The translations under genes were made by a program, and so were the position numbers. Below the pieces are notes generated by a model, which saw nothing but the letters and a program-made list of their open reading frames with translations, had not been told where the DNA came from and did not search any database. From assembly GCA_000785145.2 (NCBI GenBank), contig JSZA02000031.1, positions 1-63,912 on the forward strand: a stretch of 63,912 bases of DNA, written 5' to 3'. Source of the stretch: Candidatus Thiomargarita nelsonii (GTDB taxonomy: Bacteria > Pseudomonadota > Gammaproteobacteria > Beggiatoales > Beggiatoaceae). Of this stretch, positions 23,978 to 35,454 are shown in pieces. The first letter of the stretch is position 1. Every line of letters starts with the position of its first letter.

Positions 23978-26900
23978 AATTAAATTTTCCTACTCAAATC
24001 GCCTTGTTAACGCTTGTCATTGCGAGCTTTGGTGTCATTGGTATGCTTTGGTTAGGTGATACCCGCCCTCTATTGCAGCAACAAGCTCTGCAAAATGTGC
24101 GTAACCAGATGCTGCGGGAACGTATGCTATTATCAGATAAATTGTCTAAAATACAACAAGATATTATATTTTTAGCCGAAAATTCCAGAAAGAAAGAGCG
24201 TCTCAAAACGATACTAGCTCAACAGCCTGCCTACGAGCAAATAACTCTCATTGGTAAGCCCGGCCACGAAATTATGATCGTTACGCGCCGAGCTGAGAAA
24301 ATATTCATCGTACCTGATGAACAATTACAGCAATGGGAAGACCAGGCTTTTTTCCAACAAGTCCTCAAATTGCAAGCAGGGCAGTATTACTTTTCTGATG
24401 CGAATGGGCTTCGGGCGGCGGTGCCGCTTTTTACGAATGATAACGAAATTTTTGGTGCCTTGGTCATCAAGATCAATTTTGAAACGCTCACTCAATTTTT
24501 GACTGAAGCGCCGCCTGATATTCATTATTTTATTGCCAACCAGAAAGGAGATTTTCTTTTTCATCCAAGTAAGCGTTTTGCAAACCCTGCCAATCTTCAA
24601 GATGACTTTCCTAACATCAATTTTGATTTTGACGCACCGCTTGAAGATACTTTTCAGCATTTTAATTTACCTGAACAAGCAAGCTGGTTGGTATTCCAGC
24701 CTCTTTATTACGCTCCCTTTAATCCAGAGCATTTTTTCATCTTAGGGGCAGTCGGCACTTACAAGACAATTGATGCCAAGGCGGCGCAATTCGTTCATCA
24801 CCAAGTTTTATTTGGTAGCTGTATCGTCATCGTGCTGACTATAATAATAGCATTCCTTGTCCATCATCAGATGAGCAAACTGATGCAACTGTTTAAACAT
24901 TATATCACTATCGGTGAAAAATATTCTAAGGATGAATGGCGTACATTAGCAAACTCTCTCCAGCGTCAGGTAGATGAACGCACACAAGCCTTGACGGAAC
25001 GGAACGATGCGATAGAATCCGCTTTCAATGGTTTTATGATCACCGATATTTCTGGTGAAATCACTTATGTTAATCCTGCCTTTGTTAAAATGTGGGGCTA
25101 TCAAAATCGTAGCGAACTTTATCATAACAAAAACTTATTTACTTTATGGGGAGCAGAGGTACGAGAAATACTTTCCCAGTTATTGCCGGAAGGTGCTTGG
25201 CAAGGAGAATTGAATACCCGTAAACCAGACGGTTCCAAAGTCATTATGCAACTTTCTGCCAGTCTGATCGGTAAACGGAACAAAGAGACTGGTATTGTGA
25301 TTTCTTTCCAAGATATCACGCAGCGTCGACAAGCAGAAGGCCGTTTTCGCACTCTATTTGAAAATGCCCCCTGGGGCATCAGCATCCTCAATCATCAAGG
25401 CAAATTCATCAGCATCAATCCCAGCTTGCAGAAAATACTGGACGACTCTGATCAGCAAGTCCATCAAATGATCTTATCCGAAATTCCGCATTTAAAGAAT
25501 AGCAAGAATAGCGTGGTTAAGGTAGAAAGGCATTATAAAGCTAAAGATGGGAGTGACCGATGGTGTAGCATCGCCCTTTCTCGCTTGAACGAGGAACATA
25601 TTATTTGTATGATGGAGGACATTACCCAGCAAAAACGAAATGAAGCGGTTTTGAGGGCAGCTAGAAAATCGAAAGTGGCTAAAGATACGGCAGAAGCGGC
25701 GAACCAAGCCAAGAGTTACTTTTTAGCAAACATGAGCCACGAACTGAGGACGCCGCTCAATGGCATTTTAGGTTTTGCCCAAATTCTCAAGCGTGATAAA
25801 AGCCTGAATCATCAACAAAGAGATGCTGTTCATACCATTGAACAATCTGGTGAACATTTACTGACCTTGATTAATGACATTTTGGATTTGTCCAAAATTG
25901 AAGCCGGAAAAATGGAATTGCAGCAACAACATTTTCAATTTCCTGAATTTATAAAGGTCATTAATGACATCGTTCAAATTCGCGCCATGCAAAAACAGGT
26001 TTATTTTACATACACTGCCACGTCTCCCTTGCCCATGAGTGTCACAGGCGATGAGACCCGATTGCGTCAGGTGCTCGTCAATTTGCTTGGCAACGCTGTC
26101 AAGTTTACCCAAAAAGGCGGAGTGACTTTTAAAGTCGGTTCTACCCCTTCTCAAGAAAAAAATAAACAAATTCGTTTTCAAATTATAGATACTGGCCCGG
26201 GAATTGCAAAGGAGCAATTGAAAACGATTTTTATGCCCTTCCGGCAGGTTGGCAATCAACAGCATCTCGAAGGGACTGGACTGGGTTTATCTATTAGTAA
26301 AAAATTTGTAGAAATGATGGGGGGCAATCTCGGAGTCAAGAGTATCCTTGGCAAGGGCAGCTTGTTCTGGTTTGATATCACACTGCCCCAAGCGGATGAG
26401 TGGGCACCTCTCAAGCAAGCGCCAGAACGGCATATCATCGGCGTTAAAGGAAAAACGCGCAAAATTTTGATTGTAGATGACAGTAAGCTGAATCGCTTGA
26501 TGTTAGTCAATTTATTATCGCCCTTGGGTTTTGAAGTGTACGAAGCGACAAATGGTCAAGAAGGCATTGAAAAAGCACAAGCTATATCACCCGATGTCAT
26601 TTTAATGGATATCATTATGCCTGTGATGGATGGTCTTGATGCCACGCGAGCAATACGTCTGCTTCCCGATCTAAAAAATGTGCTGATCATTGCCATTTCA
26701 GCCAGTGCCTTTAAGCGGCATCGTCAAGCCAGTTTGGAGGCGGGTTGTAACGATTTTCTCGCTAAACCATTACAAAATGATGTTTTATTGGAAAAAATGC
26801 GCGTACATTTAAATTTTGAATGGCACTACGAAGAGATGGAATCAAATAAAGAAAAGAGTGCAGAAACAACAGAACAGCATGATCTTATTCCACCACCAGC

Positions 26901-27084
26901 GGATATCGTTCAAACATTATACGATTTGGCTATGATGGGTGATGTGGAAGGCATTGTTGAAGAGCTTGACCAATTGGAACAAATGGATAAGCAATTCGCA
27001 CCGATTGTTGCTGAATTTCGACGCTTAGCGGATGCGTTTGAGATAACACAACTTACTGAAGAAATTGAATATTTTTTAGTATAG
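23974..27084 (+). CDS. Hybrid sensor histidine kinase (extracytoplasmic sensor, 2 PAS, HisKA, HATPase, REC)
   Basis: A 1036-residue membrane kinase. TM1 is at ~7-27, a ~240-residue sensor loop follows, and TM2 is at ~278-298. Two PAS domains (~345-455 and ~455-565) precede HisKA with [10 protein letters not shown] (H589). HATPase_c has [18 protein letters not shown] and [12 protein letters not shown] receiver domain has [10 protein letters not shown] and phosphoacceptor D879 ([11 protein letters not shown]). The C-terminal ~80 residues may be a transfer-type helix but lack an obvious His motif. It starts at the surE stop (ATGA). The downstream REC-kinase gene 20 bp away suggests a phosphorelay. 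Confidence 0.9.
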   Translation: MKLNFPTQIALLTLVIASFGVIGMLWLGDTRPLLQQQALQNVRNQMLRERMLLSDKLSKIQQDIIFLAENSRKKERLKTILAQQPAYEQITLIGKPGHEIMIVTRRAEKIFIVPDEQLQQWEDQAFFQQVLKLQAGQYYFSDANGLRAAVPLFTNDNEIFGALVIKINFETLTQFLTEAPPDIHYFIANQKGDFLFHPSKRFANPANLQDDFPNINFDFDAPLEDTFQHFNLPEQASWLVFQPLYYAPFNPEHFFILGAVGTYKTIDAKAAQFVHHQVLFGSCIVIVLTIIIAFLVHHQMSKLMQLFKHYITIGEKYSKDEWRTLANSLQRQVDERTQALTERNDAIESAFNGFMITDISGEITYVNPAFVKMWGYQNRSELYHNKNLFTLWGAEVREILSQLLPEGAWQGELNTRKPDGSKVIMQLSASLIGKRNKETGIVISFQDITQRRQAEGRFRTLFENAPWGISILNHQGKFISINPSLQKILDDSDQQVHQMILSEIPHLKNSKNSVVKVERHYKAKDGSDRWCSIALSRLNEEHIICMMEDITQQKRNEAVLRAARKSKVAKDTAEAANQAKSYFLANMSHELRTPLNGILGFAQILKRDKSLNHQQRDAVHTIEQSGEHLLTLINDILDLSKIEAGKMELQQQHFQFPEFIKVINDIVQIRAMQKQVYFTYTATSPLPMSVTGDETRLRQVLVNLLGNAVKFTQKGGVTFKVGSTPSQEKNKQIRFQIIDTGPGIAKEQLKTIFMPFRQVGNQQHLEGTGLGLSISKKFVEMMGGNLGVKSILGKGSLFWFDITLPQADEWAPLKQAPERHIIGVKGKTRKILIVDDSKLNRLMLVNLLSPLGFEVYEATNGQEGIEKAQAISPDVILMDIIMPVMDGLDATRAIRLLPDLKNVLIIAISASAFKRHRQASLEAGCNDFLAKPLQNDVLLEKMRVHLNFEWHYEEMESNKEKSAETTEQHDLIPPPADIVQTLYDLAMMGDVEGIVEELDQLEQMDKQFAPIVAEFRRLADAFEITQLTEEIEYFLV

Positions 27085-27104
27085 TCAAATAAAAAGGATT
27101 CAAC

Positions 27105-28199
27105 ATGAGTCATTCTGGTATGCTACTGATTGTAGATGATAAGGCTACTAATTTAAAAATGCTTTTTACCTATTTACGTTCACTCAACTTTAAAGTACTG
27201 GTGGCTCAAAATGGTTCTGAGGTGCTCATTAGGGTGGATCGCGTCCAACCAGACATCATTTTGCTCGATGTGATGATGCCCACAATGGATGGTTTTGAAA
27301 CATGCAGTCGCTTGAAAGCTAACGAAAAAACTCGTGATATTCCTGTTATTTTTATGACCGCCCGCACAGAAACGGTAGATAAGGTAAAAGGTTTTGAACT
27401 GGGTGCGGTTGATTATATCGCTAAACCGGTCCAGCAAGAAGAAGTTTTAGCCCGCATTAACGCGCATTTGAAGTTAAGAAAGTTACAAACAGAATTAGAA
27501 AATAAAAATATTGAATTACAGCAACAAAATGATGAATTGGAAGCCTTTGGTCATACTGTCGCCCACGATCTGAAAAATCCATTAACTTCAATTAATGGTT
27601 ATCTGGATTACATTTTGGAAGATTTTAGCCCTGAGTTAGACTCGGAAGTGTTGGAAGTTTTACAAAATGTTAAAAAATCTGGCAGCAAAATGGTCAATAT
27701 TATTGATGCTTTACTATTATTAGCGAGTTCACGCCACCTCGATGTGGCTATGGCACCGTTGAATATGGGCAAAATCGTGAGTCATGTGCAACAACGTTTG
27801 AGTTATATGATGCGACAATATGAGGCCAATATTATCATGCCCTCTGATTGGTTGATAGCGCGAGGTTATGCGCCTTGGATTGAAGAAGTTTGGACTAATT
27901 ATATTAGTAATGGTTTAAAATATGGGGGCTCTCCACCACTTTTGAAATTGGGAGTCTCTCCTGATGCAAACGGTTATATTCGTTTTTGGGTGCATGATAA
28001 TGGACAAGGGCTCACGCCTGAGCAGCAAAGTCGTTTGTTTGTACCTTTTAGTCGTATCGGTCAGTCGCGTGTTGAGGGACATGGGCTTGGTTTGTCCATT
28101 GTGCAACGGATAGTTGAAAAAAGTGGCGGACAGGTGGGGGTAGAGAGTCAAGTTGGTCAGGGGAGTACTTTTTATTTTACTTTGCCGGCTAATGTTTAG
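27105..28199 (+). CDS. Response regulator-histidine kinase (REC-HisKA-HATPase)
   Basis: A receiver domain (D55 in LLDVMMPTMDG, K107 in AKPV) is followed by a coiled linker (~122-147). The kinase core has VAHDLKNPLTS (H154) and an HATPase_c with N, G1 (HDNGQGL) and G2 (GHGLGLSI) boxes. It has no membrane segment, so it is cytoplasmic and is probably driven by phosphoryl transfer from the preceding hybrid kinase. An AAAAAGGA ribosome binding site precedes the ATG. Confidence 0.9.
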   Translation: MSHSGMLLIVDDKATNLKMLFTYLRSLNFKVLVAQNGSEVLIRVDRVQPDIILLDVMMPTMDGFETCSRLKANEKTRDIPVIFMTARTETVDKVKGFELGAVDYIAKPVQQEEVLARINAHLKLRKLQTELENKNIELQQQNDELEAFGHTVAHDLKNPLTSINGYLDYILEDFSPELDSEVLEVLQNVKKSGSKMVNIIDALLLLASSRHLDVAMAPLNMGKIVSHVQQRLSYMMRQYEANIIMPSDWLIARGYAPWIEEVWTNYISNGLKYGGSPPLLKLGVSPDANGYIRFWVHDNGQGLTPEQQSRLFVPFSRIGQSRVEGHGLGLSIVQRIVEKSGGQVGVESQVGQGSTFYFTLPANV

Positions 28200-28211
28200 A
28201 ATGTATCAAAA

Positions 28212-28249
28212 AAATCCTATTTTTTATTTTAAATTAAAAAATAGGATTT
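28212..28249 (+). terminator. AAATCCTATTTTTT/AAAAAATAGGATTT hairpin
   Basis: Same cassette as after glmS and dacB; separates the kinase genes from the ATPase/DUF4276 pair. Confidence 0.55.
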
Positions 28250-28273
28250 CGGAAAGTACTTAGGAGAAAAAAT

Positions 28274-29389
28274 ATGAAAATTGAATCTATACGACTGAAA
28301 AATTTCAAAGTCTTCAAAGATACCCTGATAAGCGATATTCCCCAATTGTGCGTTATTGTCGGTGCCAATGGCGCGGGAAAATCAACGTTTTTTGACGTTT
28401 TTTGCTTTCTCAAAGATGCTTACAAAGACAATATCTCTAAAGCGTTAAATAAGCGGGGCGGATTTCATGAAGTCAAAAGCCGAAATTCTGATGGTCCTAT
28501 CGAAATTGAAATTAAATTTAGCGAATCCTCATTTAAACCACTTATTACCTATTTTCTTTCTATTGAAGAGGAAAATGGGACACCAATAATTAAACGGGAA
28601 AAATTCGGGCATTTTATTGATTTTTCGAGAGGTCAAGGATTTGTGGTGACACATCAAAGGGAAGAGCAAACCTTAGCGCGACCGGATATTCTTGCCATCA
28701 AGGGACTGGCACAGTTTCAGAAATTTCCGGTTATCATGAAGTTCGGTTCGTTGATTGAAAATTGGCACTTTTCTGATTTTCATATCAATAGTGCCAAACA
28801 GGTTCAAGAAAACGGATATGCCGAACATTTATCCCGTGAAGGTGAAAACCTGTCTTTGGTAACACACCGATTATATGAACGAGACCCAAATATTTTTAAT
28901 GAAATTTTAGAAAAACTTAAACAGCGTGTGCCCGGCATTAACTCGGTAGCCGCCAAAATCACCGAAGAAGGTCGAGTTTTATTGAAATTTAAGGATGCTA
29001 ATTTTAAAGACCCTTTTTTAGCACAGCATGTCTCCGACGGTACCATCAAAATGTTTGCTTATCTGGTTTTGCTTTACTCACCTTCGGAGCACCCATTATT
29101 ATGCGTTGAAGAACCTGAAAATCAACTTTATCCCAAATTGTTATGGGAGCTTGCTGAAGAATTTCGTATGTATGCCAATCGCGGTGGACAAGTATTTATC
29201 TCAACCCATTCTCCCGATTTTCTCAATGCGCTAGAATTGGATGAAATCTTCTGGCTCATTAAAAATGATGGATACACGACACTCAAACGCGCCAGGGATG
29301 ATGAACAAATTGCGGCATTTATGGCAGAAGGCGATCAGATGGGGTATTTGTGGAAACAAGGTTTTTTTAATGGAGTTGATCCTCAATGA
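28274..29389 (+). CDS. AAA_21-type ABC ATPase (RecF/OLD-like), partner of DUF4276 protein
   Basis: Residues 1-15 (MKIESIRLKNFKVFKD) are the classic N-terminal strand of RecF/SMC-like ATPases. Walker A is GANGAGKST (K36), a signature-like SDGTIKMFAYLVLL is near 255, and Walker B is CVEEPEN (E279-E280). An H-loop ISTHSPDFL follows. The 371 residues leave no room for a nuclease domain, which is supplied by the next gene (ATGA overlap). ATPase plus TOPRIM operons of this kind include PARIS and OLD-type anti-phage systems. Confidence 0.85.
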   Translation: MKIESIRLKNFKVFKDTLISDIPQLCVIVGANGAGKSTFFDVFCFLKDAYKDNISKALNKRGGFHEVKSRNSDGPIEIEIKFSESSFKPLITYFLSIEEENGTPIIKREKFGHFIDFSRGQGFVVTHQREEQTLARPDILAIKGLAQFQKFPVIMKFGSLIENWHFSDFHINSAKQVQENGYAEHLSREGENLSLVTHRLYERDPNIFNEILEKLKQRVPGINSVAAKITEEGRVLLKFKDANFKDPFLAQHVSDGTIKMFAYLVLLYSPSEHPLLCVEEPENQLYPKLLWELAEEFRMYANRGGQVFISTHSPDFLNALELDEIFWLIKNDGYTTLKRARDDEQIAAFMAEGDQMGYLWKQGFFNGVDPQ

Positions 29390-29934
29390 AACATATTGTT
29401 TTTTTATTGGAGGAGCCTTCCGCAAAGGAAATGTTAGAAGGTTTGCTTCCCCGATTGGCACCCGAGGTCAGTTATCGTTGTATCGTATTTGAGGGTAAAC
29501 AGGATTTAGAGAAGAATTTGGTTAAAAAAATACGTGCTTATCGTGTACCTAATAGTCAGTTTATTGTGTTACGGGATCAGGATGCAGGGGATTGTTACAC
29601 TATTAAGCAGAAACTGGTTGAACTCTGTCAAAAGGCCAATAAAGCCGACAGTTTGGTCCGTATCGTCTGTAGAGAGTTGGAAAGCTGGTATTTAGCGGAT
29701 TTAAAGGCGGTAGAACTTGGGCTAAAGATTTCTGGGCTGGCTAAACATCAAGGTAGTCAAAAATACCGTTCACCTGATTATTTAGACTATCCCTCAAAAG
29801 AATTAAAACATTTAACAAACGATAAGTATCAAAAAGTGGCCGGTTCCAGAAAGATAGGACCACATTTGGATTTGACGAATAAAAGATCAAACAGTTTTCG
29901 AGTTTTTATCGAAGGAATTAGGAAAATGTTATAA
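29386..29934 (+). CDS. DUF4276 TOPRIM-like protein
   Basis: A 182-residue protein starting MKHIVFLLEEPSAKEML (acidic E9/E10) with LRDQDAGD (D64, D66), the Glu plus DxD layout of TOPRIM nucleases. CRELESWYLAD is characteristic of DUF4276. It overlaps the ATPase gene by 4 bp (ATGA), so the two are made together. The likely role is the metal-dependent effector of the ATPase, by analogy with AriA/AriB (PARIS), where the TOPRIM partner is DUF4435 rather than DUF4276. Immune function is inferred. Confidence 0.8.
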   Translation: MKHIVFLLEEPSAKEMLEGLLPRLAPEVSYRCIVFEGKQDLEKNLVKKIRAYRVPNSQFIVLRDQDAGDCYTIKQKLVELCQKANKADSLVRIVCRELESWYLADLKAVELGLKISGLAKHQGSQKYRSPDYLDYPSKELKHLTNDKYQKVAGSRKIGPHLDLTNKRSNSFRVFIEGIRKML

Positions 29935-29970
29935 AATGTTAACTGAAAACCAAAAGGAGCAATAAACAAT

Positions 29971-31806
<1,836 letters not shown>

Positions 31807-31810
31807 CCAT

Positions 31811-31845
31811 AAAAAAATCCTATTTCTTGAAGAAATAGGATTTTT
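31811..31845 (+). terminator. Rho-independent-type terminator of glmS
   Basis: AAAATCCTATTTCTT pairs with AAGAAATAGGATTTTT with almost no loop, ending in Ts. Confidence 0.65.
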
Positions 31846-31865
31846 AAATTTACAAATCATTTAGT

Positions 31866-31981
31866 AGCACTAGTACATCGTCAAGGTTGTTTTTATGGGT
31901 AATGTAGGGTGCGTCCTACGCACCGCATTGAGCGTCAGGGTGCGTAGGACGCACCCTACAAAACAACATTGACAGAGCACT
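31866..31981. repeat. Palindromic element with GTAGGGTGCGTCC arms
   Basis: The inner perfect arms GTAGGGTGCGTCCTACGCAC and complement lie inside imperfect outer arms (AGCACT...TTGTTTT / AAAACAA...AGTGCT form). It sits between convergent glmS and the next minus-strand gene. It is a different family from the AATGCC elements but has similar architecture. Confidence 0.65.
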
Positions 31982-31985
31982 ATAT

Positions 31986-33269
31986 TTATCGGCTTGCCAT
32001 GATTTTCCGGCTCACCGACTTATAAAGCCGCAACGCACTATAAAGATCATAAGCCAACAACAAAAACGAACAAATCAGTGCAATACCGGCAGCATAACTA
32101 ACATAAAATGGTCCCAACACAGCCCCCATTAAAAGCCCAAGCGCAACCAGATAAACCCAAAACTGACGACGGGCTTGCCGATCAGATATAACTTGCTTCA
32201 TATTTGGAATTTTAATGCCGAGGTTCACTCGTTGGTTTTGCAAATGGAGCCATACCAAAAACGGGGTAATTTTATACAACATACCTTGGATAACGGGTAA
32301 TACAAACCCCCCAATAAATAATACCACTAAAAAAACAGGGCTTAAAGAAAGCACTGCCAATATAACACTTAACAACAAGCCAACCATGCCCACTCGCCAG
32401 TAGTTGAGAGTGACATCCGGCAATTTTCGCAAACGACGGGCTTGGATGTTAAGTGTCACTATAGCAAACACACTTAAGCCTACACCCATTAAACCTATCA
32501 ACAATTGTGGCACAAACACTGGGATTTTGTTCAGATTCGCTAAGATATAAAGCGGTGTCCACACTAACAAAATAATAAATATCAATGGGATAAGCCAGCG
32601 TGTCAGCGTAGGCGGATATTCTGGCGTAATCTGAAACATGGGCACCACTTGATAGGCTACACTCATAACCAATAATGCGATCCAACCGACTAATCCCCAC
32701 GTTAAATGCAGATCAGTTAAGACAAGAGGCAAGGGCAATGTGATAACTAAGCCCAAAAACATTGCCAGTCCAATCCCTAACACTACAGTCACTAGCAACC
32801 CGCTCAGTGCCAAACCCATCGCGGTGAAAATAGCATTTCGTGTTTTGATCCGTATCAAACAATATGCCACGATACTGATAAAAAGCACAAAACTCAATCC
32901 TAACAATACCACAGCACAAAGCATCAGCCATGCTTGTCCGCTGACAAAGGCAAGCACCAAACTCAAAGTACCCAACGTGAGCAAAATATGAAGTACCGTG
33001 CTGACTAAAACCGGGCGCGGTACCGGAGAAACCATGAGTACAGGCAATAATTGCAATATTGCGCCAAACATCACCATAGTAATAAAACCTAGCGTGAACA
33101 GATGAACCATTGCAAGACTGTCTGGATGCCAGCGATTATTGAAAACCAGAGAACCATCGTAAAGCAAAAACAAGCCGCCTAAAATCCCAAATAAGGGCGC
33201 CGTCAGAAAAAAACGGAATGGCACAGATAACGGCGGAGTCTGTTCTAAGGAAAGAAGGGCGGCATTCAT
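31986..33269 (-). CDS. Heme-copper-oxidase-like polytopic membrane protein of a NO-related operon
   Basis: A 427-residue protein with about twelve hydrophobic segments. Histidines fall inside helices (AMVHLFTLGF, LHLTWGLVGW, LVWLHLQNQ), and GFITMVMFGAILQLLPV resembles the helix II region of heme-copper oxidase subunit I-like proteins. It is coupled by ATGA to DUF2249, itself coupled to hemerythrin; these are common companions of nitric oxide handling genes. A role in NO or respiratory metabolism is inferred. Whether it keeps a full heme or copper ligand set cannot be settled by eye. Confidence 0.6.
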   Translation of the reverse strand: MNAALLSLEQTPPLSVPFRFFLTAPLFGILGGLFLLYDGSLVFNNRWHPDSLAMVHLFTLGFITMVMFGAILQLLPVLMVSPVPRPVLVSTVLHILLTLGTLSLVLAFVSGQAWLMLCAVVLLGLSFVLFISIVAYCLIRIKTRNAIFTAMGLALSGLLVTVVLGIGLAMFLGLVITLPLPLVLTDLHLTWGLVGWIALLVMSVAYQVVPMFQITPEYPPTLTRWLIPLIFIILLVWTPLYILANLNKIPVFVPQLLIGLMGVGLSVFAIVTLNIQARRLRKLPDVTLNYWRVGMVGLLLSVILAVLSLSPVFLVVLFIGGFVLPVIQGMLYKITPFLVWLHLQNQRVNLGIKIPNMKQVISDRQARRQFWVYLVALGLLMGAVLGPFYVSYAAGIALICSFLLLAYDLYSALRLYKSVSRKIMASR

Positions 33270-33535
33270 ATTATGGCAACATCGGCGCGAGCCGCCGCCT
33301 CCGCTTGGCTATCTGTACTGCGCCAAATGTAGATTTCAACGGGCACATCCCGTCCTTGTTGAGTCAACCAGACAAAACCCTCTCGTGTCAAAATAGCATA
33401 AAGGGGATGAGGCTCCATACGGTGCAATACCTGCAAATATTCGCCGGCTTGCAAAGTTGGAATAGTCGACAAAATACGCTCCAAAGGCTCACAGGGTTCC
33501 AATTGACTGACATCTAAAACCTGTTTCATCGTCAT
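33266..33535 (-). CDS. DUF2249 domain protein
   Basis: An 89-residue single-domain protein. VLDVSQLEPCEPLERIL and MEPHPLYAIL (E-P-H-P-L-Y) followed by a short strand match DUF2249, a TusA-like fold. It overlaps both neighbours by 4 bp (ATGA at 33266-33269 and 33532-33535), so the three proteins are co-translated. DUF2249 proteins typically occur with hemerythrins in denitrification and NO stress loci. Confidence 0.85.
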   Translation of the reverse strand: MTMKQVLDVSQLEPCEPLERILSTIPTLQAGEYLQVLHRMEPHPLYAILTREGFVWLTQQGRDVPVEIYIWRSTDSQAEAAARADVAII

Positions 33536-33966
33536 AGACTTCCCATTTGTTCAATAACAGAGGGCACCTCATGACTTAACACTTGATCAGTCATTGGATA
33601 CAACATTTGCTCCTCTTTGGCATTGTGCTGCTGCATCAAAATCAACAAAGTTTCAGACAAACCCAAATACTGTTCACTGTTTTTCTCATTGACGGACTCT
33701 TGCATTTCAGCAAAAACTGAACGCATTTGTTCATGTTCCATCCGCATGACTTGCGTAGGACCACCCATTTGACCGGTGCGAGCCTCAAAGGTGGGAAACA
33801 AGACTTGTTCTTCCATTGAAAAATGTCGCTCCATAGCGGCTCTAAAATCGGCAAAATCGGTAGCGGAACGCTCCCATTGCTTTTGAGCCACACTCGCCTC
33901 TGCCTGAGCAAAGAGCTTATCACAACGCGAATGATCATGGCTTAGTGTTTGGGTGATAGATTCCAT
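33532..33966 (-). CDS. Hemerythrin HHE domain protein
   Basis: The ATG at 33966 follows GAGGA; the frame extends upstream without a site. Helical bundle ligands are HDHSR, HFSMEEQVLFP, MEHEQM and HNAKEEQMLYP, the H-x-E-E pattern of a di-iron centre. It probably senses or binds oxygen or nitric oxide, or acts in iron-sulfur repair. It is the first gene of a three-gene minus-strand operon. Confidence 0.85.
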   Translation of the reverse strand: MESITQTLSHDHSRCDKLFAQAEASVAQKQWERSATDFADFRAAMERHFSMEEQVLFPTFEARTGQMGGPTQVMRMEHEQMRSVFAEMQESVNEKNSEQYLGLSETLLILMQQHNAKEEQMLYPMTDQVLSHEVPSVIEQMGSL

Positions 33967-34029
33967 TAATTTTTTCCTCAAATTTGTTATGTGAGTACAA
34001 CGAATGCTTGACAACGAATAAAACATTTC

Positions 34030-34240
34030 CTCGTTCCCTTAGCGAAGCACACTCTCTTATACACAAGGGCAACCATAAAGGATTGCCCCTACAGAATCCG
34101 ACGGTTTACGCCGGTTCTTCGTTTGTAGGGGCAATCCCTTGTGGTTGCCCTTTAGCGCGTTTAATGATTAAAGCAATTAAATCAATTAGTTTAAAACTTA
34201 TGTCTAAGTGAGTGCTGAGGCAAAGGAACGAGGAATATTT
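34030..34240. repeat. CCTCGTTCC...GGAACGAGG element containing a GGGCAACC palindrome
   Basis: The outer imperfect inverted repeat contains AAGGGCAACC...GGTTGCCCTT (34065-34152), the inner module of the AATGCC element family without its CAATGCC ends. No gene is seen between 33967 and 34274. Confidence 0.65.
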
Positions 34241-34274
34241 TCTTAGGAGTGCAAAGCGTACCTTGCACTGTTTA

Positions 34275-35405
34275 CTAATCTATTGAATGGCAACGCTTTT
34301 CAACCCATTGATAAAGCTTATCTAATATATCCCGCTGAGAAACACGTCCACTCTCTGGAGAAACAATATCCCCATAGAGTGCTTTTATCTCTACATCAGA
34401 TGGCGATAATGGTTCTATTTTTTGATTATGCTCAACTTGCAGATACGCCTGATGAGCCGATACCATATAAGCTCTCGCCAATTTGACCGCCTCCGTGGCT
34501 GAACGAATTGGCAAAAGACCAGCCAATTGCCACCTATCCGAAAGTGAAGGATATTGCCCCCCAATCGTGCTAAAACTCCCTTCCTGTCCAGCAATAATAA
34601 CAAAAAGCCCTCTCCAATTAAAACTATTGATTAATCCCTTCAAAGCTTGTATATACTCTGATTTTGCTGGCAGTTTGAGTGACTGTACATCTTCAAACTC
34701 ATCAAGTAAAAGTATAAGCCTCTTGACTAGCCCGAGAGAGTCTAAGCACTCAATAATTGTCCTAAGATAAGGAAATGCAACGGCTGGCGGCATACGTTCT
34801 GTGGACCAAAGATTATACTTTTTCCTTTCATGCGTATAAGTTTGATGACCGCTCATCCAACGCATCAAAAATCGAGTCGATTCTTCTAAATTGGGAACTT
34901 CATTTAAATTTTTTTTAGCATCATCAAATAAGCTTTGTTGTTTTTGAAAGTCACGGGAAATTATCTTAAAAAAACGTGCTAAATCAGTACCCTTTGTAGA
35001 AGCTGGTAATGTTGGCTTGTTTTTCAATAACTCGTAGAAAAGCTCTTCACCAATAGCTTGAATAATTTTTTCAATGAGTTGCTGTGGTGCAATCAATTGA
35101 CTTGGGATATATTGATGCACGGTATATTTTAAATTGCCACTCTGTTGAGCTTTCTGTAGTTCCCAATCCAAATGTTGCAGAAAGTTGCTTTTACCCAGAC
35201 CGCGTGCGCCTTCCATCGCCCAAAAACCGCCCGTTTTTTTCTCGTCTGATAAAAAACCTAACAAATGTTGACGGAGTGGCTCTAATTCTGGACGCTCAAC
35301 ATAGATTTCAGGACACACTTTTCCTCGAAAAGGATTCTGTAAATAGCCGAGAGGTTCATAGTCCGTTTTTTGTTCAGAAAACTTGAGTTCAGATAAAAAG
35401 CTCAT
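34275..35405 (-). CDS. AAA ATPase, ORC/Cdc6- or ExeA-like
   Basis: A 376-residue soluble protein. NPFRGKVCPEIYVERPEL precedes a Walker A GARGLGKSN (K72); Walker B is LILLLDEFED (D235-E236); a sensor-like FVIIAGQEG lies near 268. Such ATPases act in replication initiation, transposition or secretion, and no partner is evident here. It stands alone between repeats, upstream of bioC but on the same strand; it is not obviously linked to biotin synthesis. Confidence 0.7.
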   Translation of the reverse strand: MSFLSELKFSEQKTDYEPLGYLQNPFRGKVCPEIYVERPELEPLRQHLLGFLSDEKKTGGFWAMEGARGLGKSNFLQHLDWELQKAQQSGNLKYTVHQYIPSQLIAPQQLIEKIIQAIGEELFYELLKNKPTLPASTKGTDLARFFKIISRDFQKQQSLFDDAKKNLNEVPNLEESTRFLMRWMSGHQTYTHERKKYNLWSTERMPPAVAFPYLRTIIECLDSLGLVKRLILLLDEFEDVQSLKLPAKSEYIQALKGLINSFNWRGLFVIIAGQEGSFSTIGGQYPSLSDRWQLAGLLPIRSATEAVKLARAYMVSAHQAYLQVEHNQKIEPLSPSDVEIKALYGDIVSPESGRVSQRDILDKLYQWVEKRCHSID

Positions 35406-35428
35406 GCGGCGTTCTCCACCGGAATATA

Positions 35429-35454
35429 GGAGTCCAAGATTTATCTTGGACGTC
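35429..35454. repeat. TCCAAGAT repeat providing the bioC stop codon
   Basis: Read on the minus strand, the bioC frame passes gga-cgt-cca-aga-taa through the repeat, giving a C-terminal GRPR and stop. Confidence 0.85.

Noticed and set aside
29935..29970. glmS ribozyme or riboswitch before glmS
   Set aside because: Only 36 bp separate it from the previous gene, too short for a glmS ribozyme.
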